Notes: generated from the sequence alone by a model not told the origin. DNA of 64,000 nucleotides from Diphasiastrum complanatum (GCA_029204225.1 CM055097.1:28075192-28139191), one strand, 5' to 3'. Positions 1-12,855 are shown, counted from the first letter of the stretch. Numbers and translations: made by a program.

Positions 1-1822
1 AACTGCGGAAGTTTATGAAAGACCCTTTTCTATTTTAAAGCAAAATTAAAATGGGAAAGTGGGAAATGGTTCAAGATTATATCGAAAAGGTGAAACATCT
101 TAGATCTAAATGTGAGCTTGAGTTGATTAATGAAAATGCCATGAATATGTGGTTTTTGTCAGGTCTACCTAAGCGAATCAGACGTGAACTGAAACGCCAT
201 AATGAGTATGCACTTTTGTAAAATGCGATGGATGATGCAATTTGGGAGGAGGATGAAGATTCAGATGATGAGCCAAATGTCAATATGTTGCCTTATATAG
301 CAGGGCAGACTACTATGACATCCACCACTATTGCATCAACGAATGCCAATGCTATTACAGAAATGATGCTCAATGAGTTCGAGAAACTTGGGAAGACCCA
401 ACAAAAATAGATGGAAAAGTTGCAGTTGCAATTTGATGAGAAGATCAAAGCATTGGAAAATTTCCACATAGAAGCGAACAAGAAACTTGAGAAGTTTGCA
501 AAGACTTTTCCTTCCAGGGAAAATGTCTGGTGTTCTATTTGTACAGGAAATCACACAGTGAACGAGTGTCCTCAATTGAAAAAACAAATGGAAATCAGTG
601 TTTGCCATCTGTGTAATTCACCTGACCATGAGACTGCCTTTTGCAACTTCAACCCTCAGATGATTCAGCAACGATATGCCCAGATGGGATATCGAGATCC
701 ACAGTATGGAGGCAATCCAGCAGCAAGACTACGACAATCTACTCTTGGATACCCGGAACGTCTAGCTTTGCCTACCCCACCAAAGCACTCCGCTCCTCCT
801 GCCAATTTGATGGAACCAGAACCTTACGAAAGTGCTGAGCAATGGAGCTATGGTAATGATTAGGAAGGTGGATCTTCAGAACAGTATGCCATTTATGCTG
901 CCGCTAAACAACAAGCCTCAAGAAATTGGGCCAGAGCACCACTTGGATGCTTTGCATGTGGAGAAATAAAGAAAAATTTGTACCATTCTGTCGTGACTGT
1001 GGATATGGGCATTGCTATAAAGACTGTCCAGCAAGACCGAAGCCACCACCAGCTACAGCACTTGTAAATTTGATAACAATCAAGCAAGGATTGGTAGCTC
1101 ATAATAAACCAAGTGCACCCTTGATGGTGGTCACCAGAGCACAAAAGCAAAAAGAACCAGTAGTGGATTCAGTACCTGCTGATTCTATACCATTGAACGA
1201 TACACCAACAACATCGGAAGTCTATCCAAATCTTAATGCAAAAAAACGAAGATATCAAAATATGAGACAGTGGATTAAGCATCTGCAAGAAGAAGATGAA
1301 CTTGAAGCTGCTAAAGTAACAGCTGAAGTTCGGTCTTCACCATTGCAGTCTCCAAGAAATATACGTATGGATATGAATTATCAATTACATCATCACGAAG
1401 AACCCTTCAAGATGACGAAACCAAAAGCACCGCATACAGAATTACTCATGAATGTTTTGTCTAGCAAGATCAATATTTCATTGGGAGAGCTCCTAAAGTT
1501 GGTGCCAAAAGCAAAAGAAGTCTTAGCGCAAAAGTTAGCTCAAGAAGAATCAGAAGACCATCAGGAGCCGCTTTTTTGTGCTGGATTTGAAGAATCTAAC
1601 GAGGTACTACATGTTGGAGCAGCTTGGAAAAGTGAACAAAAGAATATCACTCTACCGATACAACATAGACAATTTTCTAAAGAAGCAGCCGTGATAGACG
1701 ACGGTTCAAGAGTTAACCTGATTTCTACAAAGCTATGTACAAAATGGGGCCTTACAAAGATTAAGCCTGCTACTTTTGCTATTAAACTAGCTAATTGGAT
1801 ACGCCAATCACGTTTCCATTGA
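1..1822 (+). pseudogene. Gypsy gag and protease region (5' truncated by window edge)
   Basis: Decayed gag of a Ty3/Gypsy retrotransposon. The start reads as a capsid-type gag with in-frame stops near 220 and at 408-410 and 861-863. Zinc knuckles follow: CX2CX3HX4C near 530-570, a canonical CX2CX4HX4C near 604-645, and another CX2CX3HX4C near 995-1033. A frameshift lies between 864 and about 960. Near 1690-1730 a retropepsin-like stretch reads AVIDDGSRVNLIS, resembling the D-x-G-S active-site loop of plant Gypsy proteases. Another frameshift near 1790 leads into pol. A fragment of the same family, on the opposite strand, lies at about 39,980-40,570. Retrotransposon identity is firm; non-function is inferred from the stops and frameshifts. 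Confidence 0.85.
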
Positions 1823-4017
1823 ATGTGCTGAATGTAGCCTGGATATCAACAAAACCTATACCAGATCCAATTGAGGATGATCTCATACCAATGAGCCATG
1901 CCTTAGCTTATGATGGCAATGCAGAACTTACGGATGAACAGATTCTACATCATATGGATCCGACCAGATTTGGAGTGCGTAATGTTCCTAATGAACCAAT
2001 AATCAACTCGCCCAAAGCAGTTATATTGAAGGGAGACAAGATGATAGGTTCGATGACGAAGAAACAAGCAAAGCAACATTATAATACGGTCCTGAAATGG
2101 GAAAATCCCCCTCAAAAGATCGATTTAAAGGAAGTGCCACCTCTATTGGATAAAGGCAAAGGAAAAGTCAAGAATGATTCTTCAAGTCAGATCTCCAGCA
2201 AGACATCATCGTCTAGGAAGTCTTCACCTGAGAAGAAAGATTTATCATCCCGAAAGTCATCACCTCCATGATCAATTCCTGCTAAGAAGACTAAACGAAG
2301 ATCCAAGACAAGTCATTTCGAAAAAGAACAAGCAAATGTAGTCCAGCATGATATGCTAGAGTATTTTAAACATTATACACTGGATGATGTGGTTATCATG
2401 TTACCTAAAGCACATCGTGAACCTGCAGAACACATGCCGGAATCTAAAGAGGTTTACGATGGCCCAGCTAGGACGCAGCCAATGAATCTTGCAGAACCAG
2501 GAGAACCAGAAAAGATTGTACAAGTGGGATCACAACTTACTCCTGAACAGTATCAAGCACTCCGTTTGCTACTTATTAAGTATCAAGATTGTTTTGCATG
2601 GACTTATCAAGATTTGAAGGGTATTTCGACATCAGTCATTGAACATACCATACCTTTAGTACCTGATGCAGTACCAAAGGTTACAAAGTTCTATCGCTGT
2701 AATCCTAATGTGCCAGATTTGATAAAGAAAGAACTTCAGAGATTGCTTGACGCCGATTTCATTTATGAGATCGAGCATACCGAATGGATTTCACCGATTG
2801 TCATTGTTCCTAAGAAAAATGGGAAATTGCGAATCTGTGTGAATCTCAAAGCATTGAATAAAGTGACATGGAAGGATCACTTTCCGTTACCTTTTACTGA
2901 AAGCATTTTGGATCGCCTTGCTGGAGCGGAAGCTTATAGTTTTCTGGATGGATTTAGTGGTTACAACCAGGTTAAGATTGCACCTGTCGATCGCCACAAA
3001 ATTGCTTTTGCAACAGAATGGGACACCTATGCTTACAAAGTAATGTCGTTTGGACTCTGTAATGCACCAAGTTCATTCCAAAGAGTAATGCAATTTGCCT
3101 TTAAAGATTACCTGCAGAAATTCCTTGAAATTTACTTGGACAACTTGGGAGTTCATAGTACAGATGCAGACCACCTGGATAGATTGGAGAAAGTCTTTGA
3201 AAGATGCCGCAAATATCAGACTTCTCTGAATCCAGAAAAATGCCAGATATGGGTTTCTCACGGAGTGGTGCTTGGACATGTGATATCAAGACATGGTATT
3301 GCCACCGATTATTCTAAGATCAAAGTTATTGTGGAATTGCCACCGACAACAATTCAAGGAGTTTATGTGTTTATGGGTCATGCAAACTACTATTGAATTT
3401 TTATTATCTTCTTTGCGGATTTAGCACGACCTATATACAAATTAACTATTGTTCCTATTTGGAAAGTAGAGGCGTTAGAAGCCTTTGAAAAGTTAAAAAA
3501 AGCATTATCTTCAGCACCAATACTGCGTTCTCCAGATTGGACATTAGAGTTTCATGTTCATACGGATGCCTCAAAATACGCCATTGGATCAGTTTTGACG
3601 CAACCAGGTGACTATAAGAAGAATTATCCTATACGATTTGCAAGCAGACAACTTACAGATCCAGAGAAGAATTATTCAACAACCGAACGTGAAGCGCTAG
3701 CCATGATTTTTTCTGTTCGGAAATTTTGTCACTTTCTCATGAAAACGCATTTTGCATTTTATACGGATCATCAACCGTTACTTTACTTGGTAAATAAGAT
3801 GTGTAATACTGGAAGTATTGCAAGATGTTTATTATTATTGACTGAATTTGACTTTCGAATTGTGGTCAGAAAGGGGAAGCAACATTATCTAGCCGATTAC
3901 GTTTCACGAATTGAATCCGGACCAGTTAATACTGAAGTGAATGATGAATTGCCAGATGCTGCGTTGTTCTATGTTGAGCAGTACCTGAGTGGGCGACATA
4001 TATTGTTGAGTACATGA
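1795..4017 (+). pseudogene. Gypsy pol: reverse transcriptase and RNase H, broken
   Basis: This is one reading frame interrupted by two TGA codons (2269-2271 and 3394-3396). It begins with a charged linker rich in Lys and Ser. The reverse transcriptase follows at about 2620-3330, with ICVNLKALN, SFLDGFSGYNQV, FGLCNAPSSFQRVM and the LGHVIS motif. The catalytic box reads YLDN instead of YxDD, so one metal-binding Asp is lost. RNase H follows (about 3540-3900) with the HTDASKYAIGSVL start, EREALAM and YTDHQPLLYL motifs. The substitution and stops indicate an inactive copy. Domain identity is seen directly; inactivity is inference. Confidence 0.9.
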
Positions 4018-4280
4018 TGCTAGGACAACCGAATGACTCTTCGACAAAAGTACAGAAAAGACAATTGATTCATAAGGCTCAACCTTATCAATTAATTGCA
4101 GGACAATTGTATCGTCATGGATCAAATAATATTTTACGAAGATGTGTTTTATCGCATGAAGTACCAGATCTAATTATGTTTTCACATGATGGCATGGGTG
4201 GAGGACACTTCTCTACAGATATTAAGAAAAGATCATTATGTGAGATATCTCATGCATCACAAATTCAAAGCTATCTTTAG
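4014..4280 (+). pseudogene. Gypsy integrase N-terminal remnant
   Basis: After a frameshift near 4010 the sequence continues as the pre-integrase linker (QLIAGQLYRHG, then a degraded His-His-Cys-Cys region around LRRCVLSHEVPDL and GGGHFSTDIKK). Reading stops at 4278-4280, and no DDE core, C-terminal domain or chromodomain follows, so the element is truncated here. Confidence 0.65.
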
Positions 4281-5083
4281 GGAAGATGTTCCATCCAAAC
4301 CTTCCACTAGGACCTGCTATTTCTTATACTAATACATCCCATTTGAATATCGTCCTATTGGTTGGGTTGAAAACTATGTACCATCAACAAATAGTGTCTC
4401 TCCTAGGAGCAGCTAGACTTGAGGAGATAATGGAATCAACTGAGCCTTGTATTCTATCCATCGTGGACCTTAGAAGAATGAGAGACATCACAATTATGGT
4501 CCTATTCTAGAGGATAAAATCCCGATGAAGGCATAGATCTTAACACTCCAGTATCCCACCAACTAGATAATATCCAAAGTATGATTGTACTTTGCTACCT
4601 GACAACAACGATAAGACTTAACCAACTTGAAGTTCCGAAACCAACATTGAGATCTAACATGGCGCCATGCCAGATCTGGGATCCCGATGTGGGTGACTTT
4701 CCTCCAAGCAAGCCGCCCGACATACATCAAACTTAACTAACTCGAAGCTTCGTTACAAACGAGTAACATCCATTCCAAGCAAGTCGTCTGACTTACATCA
4801 GACTTAACCAACTGAAAGCTTCATCATGAGCGCTGGAAGCCAATCTGGCGCCACGCCAGACTGGATAGCCATAAACAAGTAACTTCCACCCAAGCAAGCC
4901 ATCTAACTCAACCGACAAGTTAGAGCGCATTTCCTAAGAGATTAACCCATTCACGTTCATGCAAGGACCACTCAAAATCACAAGTCGCGACAGATATAGA
5001 AACAACCAGTTCTTGGACCAAATGGTCCCGACAGGATACCGCTAGCACCTTGGACCGAATGGTCCCGACGACATACCGCTGGT
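4281..5083. other. Non-coding stretch with short internal repeats
   Basis: No gene is seen. Two loose repeats are visible. One contains 'acttaac(c/t)aact(c/g)aaagctt' near 4615, 4730 and 4803, with nearby 'tggcgcca' palindromes at about 4660 and 4849. The other is a pair of about 35-bp copies of 'cttggaccaaatggtcccga' type near 5012 and 5049. This may be the remainder of the Gypsy 3' region or of an unrelated LTR. Confidence 0.4.
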
Positions 5084-5590
5084 GTCCCGGAATACGACCC
5101 TCAGCTATGTGCTAGATCAAAAAGTTTGAAGCGGCCTTACAACTGGCGCTTTTACCGAACATTGAAACCCAGAAGGTAATTAGAGTCAGTTTGAGAAAAA
5201 TTCCACTTTAATAATAAATTTGAGAAGGTTACATTTCAAGTGTGTGACCGACCCTAGTCTTCATGGCACTGGCATGCCAAGGTGGGCGCCAGGACAACAT
5301 TCCAGCAAGGGAGGCTGAGACTTGGTTGGAGCTCATCGCAACCCGCACTCCCCTATAGTATTTTTGGGATTCACCACATCCCCTCATGCCAAGTGCTCTG
5401 CCAAAGCTGGTAAAGCACGTTTTTTTTTTCTCTCTCTCTAGGATTTTCTCTCTCTAAAAAGTCATTTGCTCTCTCTAGAATTTATTGATCTCTAGGCTTC
5501 CTTTAATCATGCCTAGATCGTGTGAGGTGATTGCACATCGAGGACTTCGCTAGAAGCAAATTTTCAGCCATAGGAACTTGGCGCCGGCTA
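5084..5590 (+). repeat. Possible LTR followed by a TGGCGCC-type primer-binding site
   Basis: The stretch starts TGTCCCGG and carries CT-rich runs, a possible 'ctatagtattttt' promoter core near 5353, and ends near 'cagcca' at about 5569. It is followed by TTGGCGCCGGC (near 5578), which resembles the start of primer-binding sites common in plant Gypsy elements. No second copy is present in the window, so the LTR call is tentative. The following 170 bp are rich in GCGCC repeats and have no convincing gene. Confidence 0.35.
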
Positions 5591-5859
5591 AATTCTGGTC
5601 ACAGTAGCGCCGGGAGCAGCGCCGACTCCAGTGGCGTCGGGAGCAGCAATGGCGCTACTGGTGCCAGGGGAAATGTTGGCGCCAGTGACACTAGAAGTAA
5701 AGCTTGTAAAGGTAGCTTTACAACATCCACCCCACCTTTATAAAATCTGATGTCCTCATCAGATGTCAGATTAAAGTAAAGGTGTCTCCCAATTAAACCT
5801 CTTATAATAATTGGGAAGGTCACTAGAAATTGGTCATAAAAAGAGTTGGATCAACATGC

Positions 5860-6310
5860 TTACACGCACCAAAATATCCACACAAATATCTATGTAGCAT
5901 CCAAAGGATGTCTCGTGGTGAAAATTTTGTGTGTGTGTGTGTGTGTGTGTGTGGATATAGTCGTGGATACTATCACGTGGAGCATCCTTGCATGGATGTT
6001 CCACGCAAATATCGTTTTTGGCAACAACTGTGTATCGGGAGCCAGAAAACCAAAAATTTAAATTGCATGGATCTTCTAATAGTATGCTCAAAATTTTCGG
6101 ATAGCACCATCTGACAACCAATACTTCGATGACTGGCATAGGCAAGATAGTTTCGCATGGATAATCCACACCATAATAAACCACAAAAAAGAGGTTGGCT
6201 TTTGCATGGATATTACGTGGATAATGCGTGGATAGTTATCCACACATGGATAATCCACACGTTATCTATGGGAATTCTAGAGAGTGAGGATCATGGATAA
6301 CATGTAGATG
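5860..6310. repeat. TGGATAATCCACAC-type repeat block with (GT)n
   Basis: A (TG)n array lies at about 5929-5953. Around it are many short direct and inverted copies of 'tggataatccacac', 'catggat' and 'gtggata' (for example near 5950, 5992, 6157, 6205, 6222 and 6240). Dense short inverted motifs are typical of MITE or transposon subterminal regions, but no terminal inverted repeat could be fixed. Confidence 0.4.
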
Positions 6311-7920
6311 GCTATAAATGCATTATCCATGCTAAAACAAATTTAGCCAAAAAAATAAATTTTGGTGGGGAAACCAAAATTGTTCCCTCAATTTTTACTT
6401 TTTGTGCAATGTATTTATAATCTAAAGAGTCTTTTCTTTTGTGTGAGACAGAAGAGAACGAAGAAGAGATGGGAGTGAGGATGAAATGGGGGTAAGATGT
6501 GAGTGTAAATGAGTGACATTTTGCTTATTGTTGGTGTTTTGATTGTGATTGTTAAATGTTAGTAGTATTTCTTTTGTGGTCATATTGCTTCAATATAAGT
6601 TCTAATATCTTTTGCTTTTGTGATGTAGATTTGGATATGAAAAATAAAAAAAGAGCTTTCATTGCAAACAATGAGAGTATCAACTGCAAAAGGAAGAGCA
6701 AGGATTGCAAAACACTGGACATAGAATTTAAAGAGAAAAATGATCAACAAGAAGAGGAATATTAGACAAGCATTTACTTTAGAGGTAAATCAAAACACAT
6801 TCATTTCTATTTATTTGATATTTAGTTGATGACCTATTGATGCACCTTCTTGTTATGCTTTGCATTGTATTCAATTAACAGACTATACATTACATTGTAG
6901 ATTTTGTAAGGAGGCTAATTTATGGAGTGTGCCATAGTCATCAAAACATAAAAATTTTCTTTGCTTTGAGCCGTATACATCTCCAAGGCTTTTGCTATAG
7001 TTAGTTTTGTAGAAAAGGAACCTAAACTTTTTGTGTGAGAGTCATGTACAAAAGGTCTATTAACATACCCATATTGTTCTAATTTCTTTCATCATACTAG
7101 CCCTACCACTTTGTGCTAACCAATTTACTATTTCTTAAAACCATTCACTTTTTTTCATGTCAAATGCATCACACAAAATTTAAAATTGTTGAGATGAAAA
7201 ATCAAAGAGCTCAATTTATTTGCCTAATATTTATTGCCTTTCTAGATTTTCTTAAGTTTTAGAATGCTTTAATCACTTTTTTTTTTTCTCGAGTTGAAAA
7301 ATTATAATGCTAGTGAGCTGTACTTAGAAAGAACACCTTATCATAAGATAGATGTGTAGAGAGTAAAATAGATTAATGTATTACTATTACTAAGAGTGAT
7401 TCCAATTTTTTTTTCTTAACTCTATTTTGTTGTGGTGAGTAAGCAGCTGTAGTTTGCCTCTTGATTCCTTGTTAGAATTAGAGCAGTGGATAACAACTTT
7501 GGAGATATTGAATCCAGATTTTTTCTTTTGTAGGATAGTTAGATCCACCATTTCTAATGTGGGTGTGGCATCTATTTCTAGATACATGCTTTTGTTTTAT
7601 AAAATTATTTTGTACTCTTTCGTTTGTGATGGTTGTTTTTAAGAATTGTTTTTTCTTGATAAATGGAGCATTGTAAGAAGCTTATTAACATGTCTTACAC
7701 TTGCAATCCAAAAAACCTTTCAGTTCTTGATACATAAATCTAAAGAAGGAGAAAGTACATATTCAATAAATGTTCGAAGAGTCAAGAAATATTTGAAGCT
7801 AATGATCTTACAACAAAAGAGAATGATTCAAAGAAATTGTTTTCTTTTAAAGTGATGGACCAAAAATAATCAAAAACTATATGTTGATTATATTATACAA
7901 TATAAAAAAAAGATACATTT
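6311..7920. other. AT-rich non-coding stretch, no clear gene
   Basis: AT-rich DNA. A short lysine-rich reading frame (6556-6765) follows a 'tgtgatgtag' splice-acceptor-like sequence. Another short one lies at 7646-7855. Neither is recognisable, and no supporting neighbouring exon was found. I see no RNA gene. Confidence 0.4.
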
Positions 7921-7924
7921 TTTT

Positions 7925-8296
7925 CAAGCACATTCTTTTGTGAAAGTGGATAAAAGTTAGCTAGTTTGCATGCTAAGTGTCATTATGATGTTGGAGCTCA
8001 ACCACCACTCATTTGTACATATTTTGAGGATGATTTGGCGTAGGTTTCTTGGTCTTTAACTCTAGCTCCATGAAGGGTCAACACATGTTCTATTTTTAAG
8101 AGGAGCAAAAGTGAAAGTGGTGGACCTCATTCTATCACTCTCATGTTGATGGAAGATGAGCTTTATAATGAGAGTTCCAATCACAGTCTAGGTCCAGCAC
8201 ATGCTAAATGTAGGGGTGACTCAAGCTCATACTATATGTCTGAAGGAGAGTTCATTGTACATACACTTTCTTTGACAAGTTATGCTCAGCCTTAAA
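7925..8296 (+). pseudogene. Unrecognised coding-like fragment with stops
   Basis: One frame reads as protein-like sequence with only two internal stops (near 8040 and 8072). It includes SLHAKCHYDVGAQPPLICTY followed by EDDL, then a Ser-rich part ending SEGEFIVHTLSLTSYAQP. Amino-acid composition is unlike the flanking AT-rich DNA. The family is not recognised. It could be a captured host exon or part of a transposon protein. Confidence 0.3.
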
Positions 8297-8344
8297 ATAA
8301 TCGTTCAAGTAATGAGCATCCTGAAAACTGAAGGCCGACTTCAT

Positions 8345-8670
8345 ATTGAGATTTTTTTTGCCTTAACTATTTTTAGGCACCTTCGCCTTTTTCCCTTTTC
8401 GCCCCTTTGTGAAAAATGAGACACAGTAGCTAGAATGCCTTAGAAACCATTTTTAAGGCACCTTCGTCTTTTTTGCCTTTTTCGCCCCTTCGTGAAAAAG
8501 GAGACACACAGGCCATAATGACTTAAAATCAATTTTAAGGCACCTTCGTCTTTTTTGCCTTTTCCCTGCCTTCGGATTTTTTTTTTTTGCCTTTTTTCCC
8601 TGCCTTCGCTCTAAGGACACCTTCGGGATTTACATGCCTTCAGTCTAAGGGCTCCTTCGAGTTTTTCGCG
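8345..8670. repeat. Decayed tandem repeat, about 100-bp unit
   Basis: Roughly three diverging copies carry 'ttttaaggcaccttcgtc', 'tttttgcctttttcgcccc' and 'gtgaaaaaggagacaca', starting near 8370, 8453 and 8533. Shorter 'gccttcg' remnants follow to 8670. Non-coding. Confidence 0.6.
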
Positions 8671-8879
8671 TTTTTGCTACATTGGCAGATCGACATCGCC
8701 AACTTATCATCAACCCTAATACAGCTGGAAAAAACAAATATCTTAAGGGCGGTTACCAGCTTTGTACATATGCAAAATTGGAGTGAATGGCAATTAAGGC
8801 ATAAAGATATTTGTCTCTCGACACTTGTAAATATATATATTAGCTGAATCAAGCTATGTAAGTGTTATTTGAGTTAATT

Positions 8880-9130
8880 GAATTTCTCTTTTCAATCAGA
8901 GTTTTTATCTGTAGCTAGCATTATCGCGCTCAGCAAGCTGAAGTTATTACTTTAAGCTATTGTACTCACTGTTGATATTTTTATCAGAGTGCAATTTTTG
9001 TCTCACTACTGCATTGTTCATTTGCTCAATCTGTATGAATTCTTCTTCTTGAATACTTCTGCTGCTAACTATTGCGTTTCCGTTCCTACATGCCAGGCTC
9101 AATCCTCGAGCTTCCGTTGTCGCTCACCCA
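8880..9130 (+). repeat. LTR-like dispersed repeat, copy 1
   Basis: This shares a patchy but extended match with 21,105-21,300, including 'attgtactcact', 'atcagagtgcaattttt' and the 'gcgtttcc/gcgcttcc' and 'agcttcc' segments in the same order. The arrangement resembles the R-U5 end of an LTR. It may be the 5' LTR of the decayed Gypsy that follows. Confidence 0.45.
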
Positions 9131-9179
9131 CATGCGATTTTATGACATACCCGAGTACCTTGGATGATAGTCCATGAAA

Positions 9180-11645
9180 GGTTAAATAATTTTCCATAGA
9201 CTAACAATGGTATTCATGGATAATTGATTGGAATTATTCGTTGATTCATGTGCGAATCCTTTTTTGATTCATTCAAATCGGTTTCCCAAGAGGTAATGGT
9301 TTCTATTATCAAAGAAGAATACCTTTGGATAAATTGTTATGCTAGTATGTTGGGTCATTAACTTTCTTGGAGTCAGTTGATGCAACATTTGTTATCGACT
9401 TGTCCGGTTCAGTGGGATCTTCTGTAAGACTTCTCCTAGACTGTATATGGTGTGATATGACTTTTATTGAAAACTTGTGGAATTTTCTAATAAAAGGGGA
9501 AAGTTGTCTGGGTAAAAACGTTTATAGTATTGATTTTAGATTGAATCTATAATGTATATAGATGTAGGACTTGTTTTGGATCAGAATTGATAGGATATTT
9601 TGGATATTGTTGGGATCTTCTAAGAATTGTTATGAAATCCAGCTAGAAGATGTATGGAAAATTTTTAGAAGCCATTCTTGTATGAATAGGAAGTCAAAAA
9701 TTATGAACCTGACTGGTTGGTATCAGGTGATCCTATTACAAGAAAAGGTTGTTTAGATGGTTCCTCCTTGGTTTGATCAACTTGAGTTAGTGAGAACTAA
9801 GAGTTGATGCAAAGAAAGAAATTTTTGGTTAATGATATATTATTTTGGGAATAAATCTCTGATTGAGATTTTGGTTTCTCATTCTATGAAAAAGCACTCT
9901 TTGAGAGATAGTATCTCTCATGATAACTGGGTTACAGGATTCTCAGTTAGGCATCTAATATATACAAATTAGATATGATCTGTGGAGATATGTTATGTCT
10001 TGATTCATAGTGGGATCATGTGTTTTTTGCGCAAATTCTTAATCATGTGGATTCACTATGAGATCATTGGACTGAGTTTATTTGCATGCATAAACTAGTC
10101 AGCAAACATAGACATATTGTTGAGAAGTGTCTTATGACAAATTCTCACATGGTATATAGATTTGGTAAGCAGGATTTTCTTTTGGCCAAAGTTAATGCCT
10201 TTCATAGAATCTTATGTGTTGAACTAATAATGGTGCCAATGGAGTAATGCGGAAAAGTGGGCTGTTGCATCCATTAGATAATCCTACTAAGTGATGGGAT
10301 AGTATCTTGATGGATTTTGTAGTCGGTTTACCGTGTACCAATGAATAAGAATAGTTGATCACTTAACTAAATTGGTTATGTTTATTCTGGTAAAGATTTT
10401 AGTGTAAGCATCTGAGTTGTTGGACGAGACTACAAGATATCTTTATCTGTTGATATTGTAGATAAGATGTATCGATTGTAAGTCACAGCCATTATGAGTT
10501 ATTTTGTGACTCAGGTAATTGGTGAATTACATAAGATATGTAGGAACTTTTGGTTCTAATTGTTTTGTTTGAAATAGATTATTCTGGAGACTCAGTTGGA
10601 GTTGGATAATTGGTGGAACCAAAAGCCCATGGCTTCAGTAATGAGGTTAATTAATCTTAAGTTAATCTAGATCAGAACTTAAGTGTATTGGAGTCTAGAT
10701 GTATTCTAGATGGAACCTTGACTTTGAAATGACATGTTGAGTCATGTCAAGAGTAAAGAACTTTGAGACTACAATTCTTTATTGACATTGTCAGGAGAGT
10801 AGATTTGCATAAATCCGGAACTTTCCTAGTGGAAAGGATTTTTGTGGAGCAACTCTTATGTCATTAAGAATAGTTGCATTCACGTTCTCTTATTTTCAAA
10901 TATAGAATAAGAATCCAGTAAATTGTGATTGACGAATCATTGTTCAGGTTCCAGTGACCTATATTTGACTTCTAAGAGAGGATAACGTGAGCGGTGTAAA
11001 GATTTGATGTTTTGTGCATCAGTCTCCTGAAGGCAATCTCATTGGATAAGGTATCTTCCATTATTTGAGTTTGCTTGTAATAATAGTAAGCATTACTGGG
11101 TATAGTCCATTTATGCTTATGTCTGGATTTCAACCTAGATCTCCGGTAACGGTTGAAATTGAGTCAATTAAAGTTCAGAAAGTGGCGGATTTCTTGCAAG
11201 AAATGCTAGAAATGCTGCAGTTAGTGCGTGAAAATGTTCTAAGTGCCAAGGATCAGGTAAGACATTTTTGCTAATCTAAAAAGGTCGCCTCGGGAGTTTC
11301 AAGTTGGGGATTGGGTGTATTTTAGAATTCCGAAGGATTCTAAGGTAATGCATGGGAAAGCATTACAAGTTTTCTACTCGTTATAGTGGACCATATAAAA
11401 TCTTGAAAAAGATTGAATCTTTAGCTTACCGGTTAAAGAGTTACCAGAGGGAATCATGACTCATCCCATGTTCCATGTTAGTCATCTAGAGATGAGTTTA
11501 CATGTTAGGGGTTACCTTGGTTTTGGTAAAAGTCTAGATTCATTTGAAGACTTATCTGAAAGAATTCCTTTAGAGCCTGAAAAGATTCTTGATACAAGAT
11601 CCAAGCAATTGCGTAAAGAGGTTATTGAGCATCTGGTTCATTGAA
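9180..11645 (+). pseudogene. Heavily decayed chromodomain Gypsy (integrase end)
   Basis: The region up to about 10,230 cannot be read as protein. From about 10,300 the integrase core is visible between stops: SILMDFVVGLP, then IVDHLTKLVMFI near 10,350. TGYSPFMLMSGFQPRSPV follows near 11,098 and a coiled linker to 11,270. The C-terminal part contains HPMFHVSHLEMSL (about 11,465) and a chromodomain-like PEKILDTRSKQLRKEV, whose conserved Trp codon before KGYYEDEV is now TGA (near 11,642). Synteny with the cleaner copy at 44.9-46.2 kb supports the assignment. Clearly non-functional. Confidence 0.75.
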
Positions 11646-11740
11646 AAGGATATTATGAGGATGAGGTTTCATAGGAACTAGAAGGTAATCTAAAGAAGAG
11701 TTTCCTGGATTTTAAGTTCTGAGGATAGAACTAAAATAAG

Positions 11741-12220
11741 GGGGGAAGTATGTTATAGCCCTAATGGGGGTTTGAACCATTAGGGACTGTCTTGGACGTA
11801 GAGGCCAGGCCTAATCTGGATAATAGTCGAGTTGGACCATGGGGTCACACCCACATGTGGTATAGGCATGTGTGTTGCATCCTAGTACGGGATAGGATGT
11901 ACATGCACTGTGCTTATGCATGGGTCTTAACTATCATGGGTTAGGGGTACCTACCGTGCTGGGATGTGAGGAGACGTATAACTGGTTTAGCTTTGATTCT
12001 GAAAGTCTAGCATGAAGGAGGCGAATATTACCTATCCATCTGCTGCACTACCAGGACTGTCACAGAAACCTCCCGAAAAAAACGGATCAACCACCCAGCC
12101 ATGCACAATTGCTGAGAGAGTTCGCTGGTACTTGAGCCATATGTTAGTCAGCTTTGTGATAGAATTAAGTAAGGCTCTAATGCTCAGATGTTGATACTTC
12201 TCTCCTGTATGGTTAATTCA
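11741..12220 (+). repeat. Polypurine tract and start of Gypsy 3' LTR
   Basis: A purine run (about 11,737-11,749, 'aaggggggaag') immediately precedes TGTTATAGCCC at 11,751. This is the expected polypurine-tract/LTR junction downstream of the chromodomain. The related element at 46,174 has the same layout with TGTTACATACC. The right end is not defined; similarity to LTR-type sequence fades before about 12,220. Confidence 0.6.
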
Positions 12221-12452
12221 TGATTAGAGCGGTCACCCAAATGTACGATGGTGTCACAGACAACTGGTGGTACTGCATAGAATCTCAAGAATGGCAATCG
12301 TTGGATGCTCTGGCATCATTGTCTTTTGTAGCAACCTCTACTCACTTGCATTTCCAAGCATATTATGGTTATATGATGCCATACTTGAAGGCAATAATGA
12401 TAATTGTTATTGACCAGTCCAATCGCATCCAAATCCACAGAATGCATCAGCC

Positions 12453-12855
12453 TGTTAAACAATAAGCCATGTCAGCAGTAGTTAAAGGACCTATGGTCAA
12501 CTATTAGACTATGTGTCTTTATGTGATATGCCGTTTCATGTTAAATGGTTCCTCAATCGTTGTCACTCTCTCTATGTAAAGGGTTGTTGCCCACGCACTT
12601 ATATAATTCAATATACATCATCATTTTAGTTTAGCGCTCTTGCACTCTCTCTTCTACTGCTGCTATTACGCAACTTTGAGAATGTAATATGGACGTCGAA
12701 GCAAATCCCATAAGTATTCCAAGTGGGTGGAATGAGGGGTACTTAAGCAGTTATGGGCCCTTAGTCCCTTGTCCTCCGGCGCCAGCCCTTTTGGGCACTG
12801 AGGGCATGTGGACGCGGGTGGCTAGGCAGTTGGGGGTGGGCCAGGTTTTGTAATA
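12453..12855 (+). repeat. Copia-type LTR, plus orientation, with truncated primer site
   Basis: Starts TGTTAAACAATAAGCC and ends '...ttttgtaata' followed by TGGTA (12,856-12,860), the first bases of an initiator-Met primer site. The U5 part (about 12,690-12,855) is the reverse complement of 18,648-18,845. The U3/R part (12,453-12,672) is the reverse complement of 12,861-13,090. So this is a rearranged third LTR of the family. Confidence 0.65.

Noticed and set aside
5531-5743. Gly/Ser-rich frame in GCGCC repeats
   Set aside because: Composition follows the repeated GCGCC words after the possible primer site; no domain.
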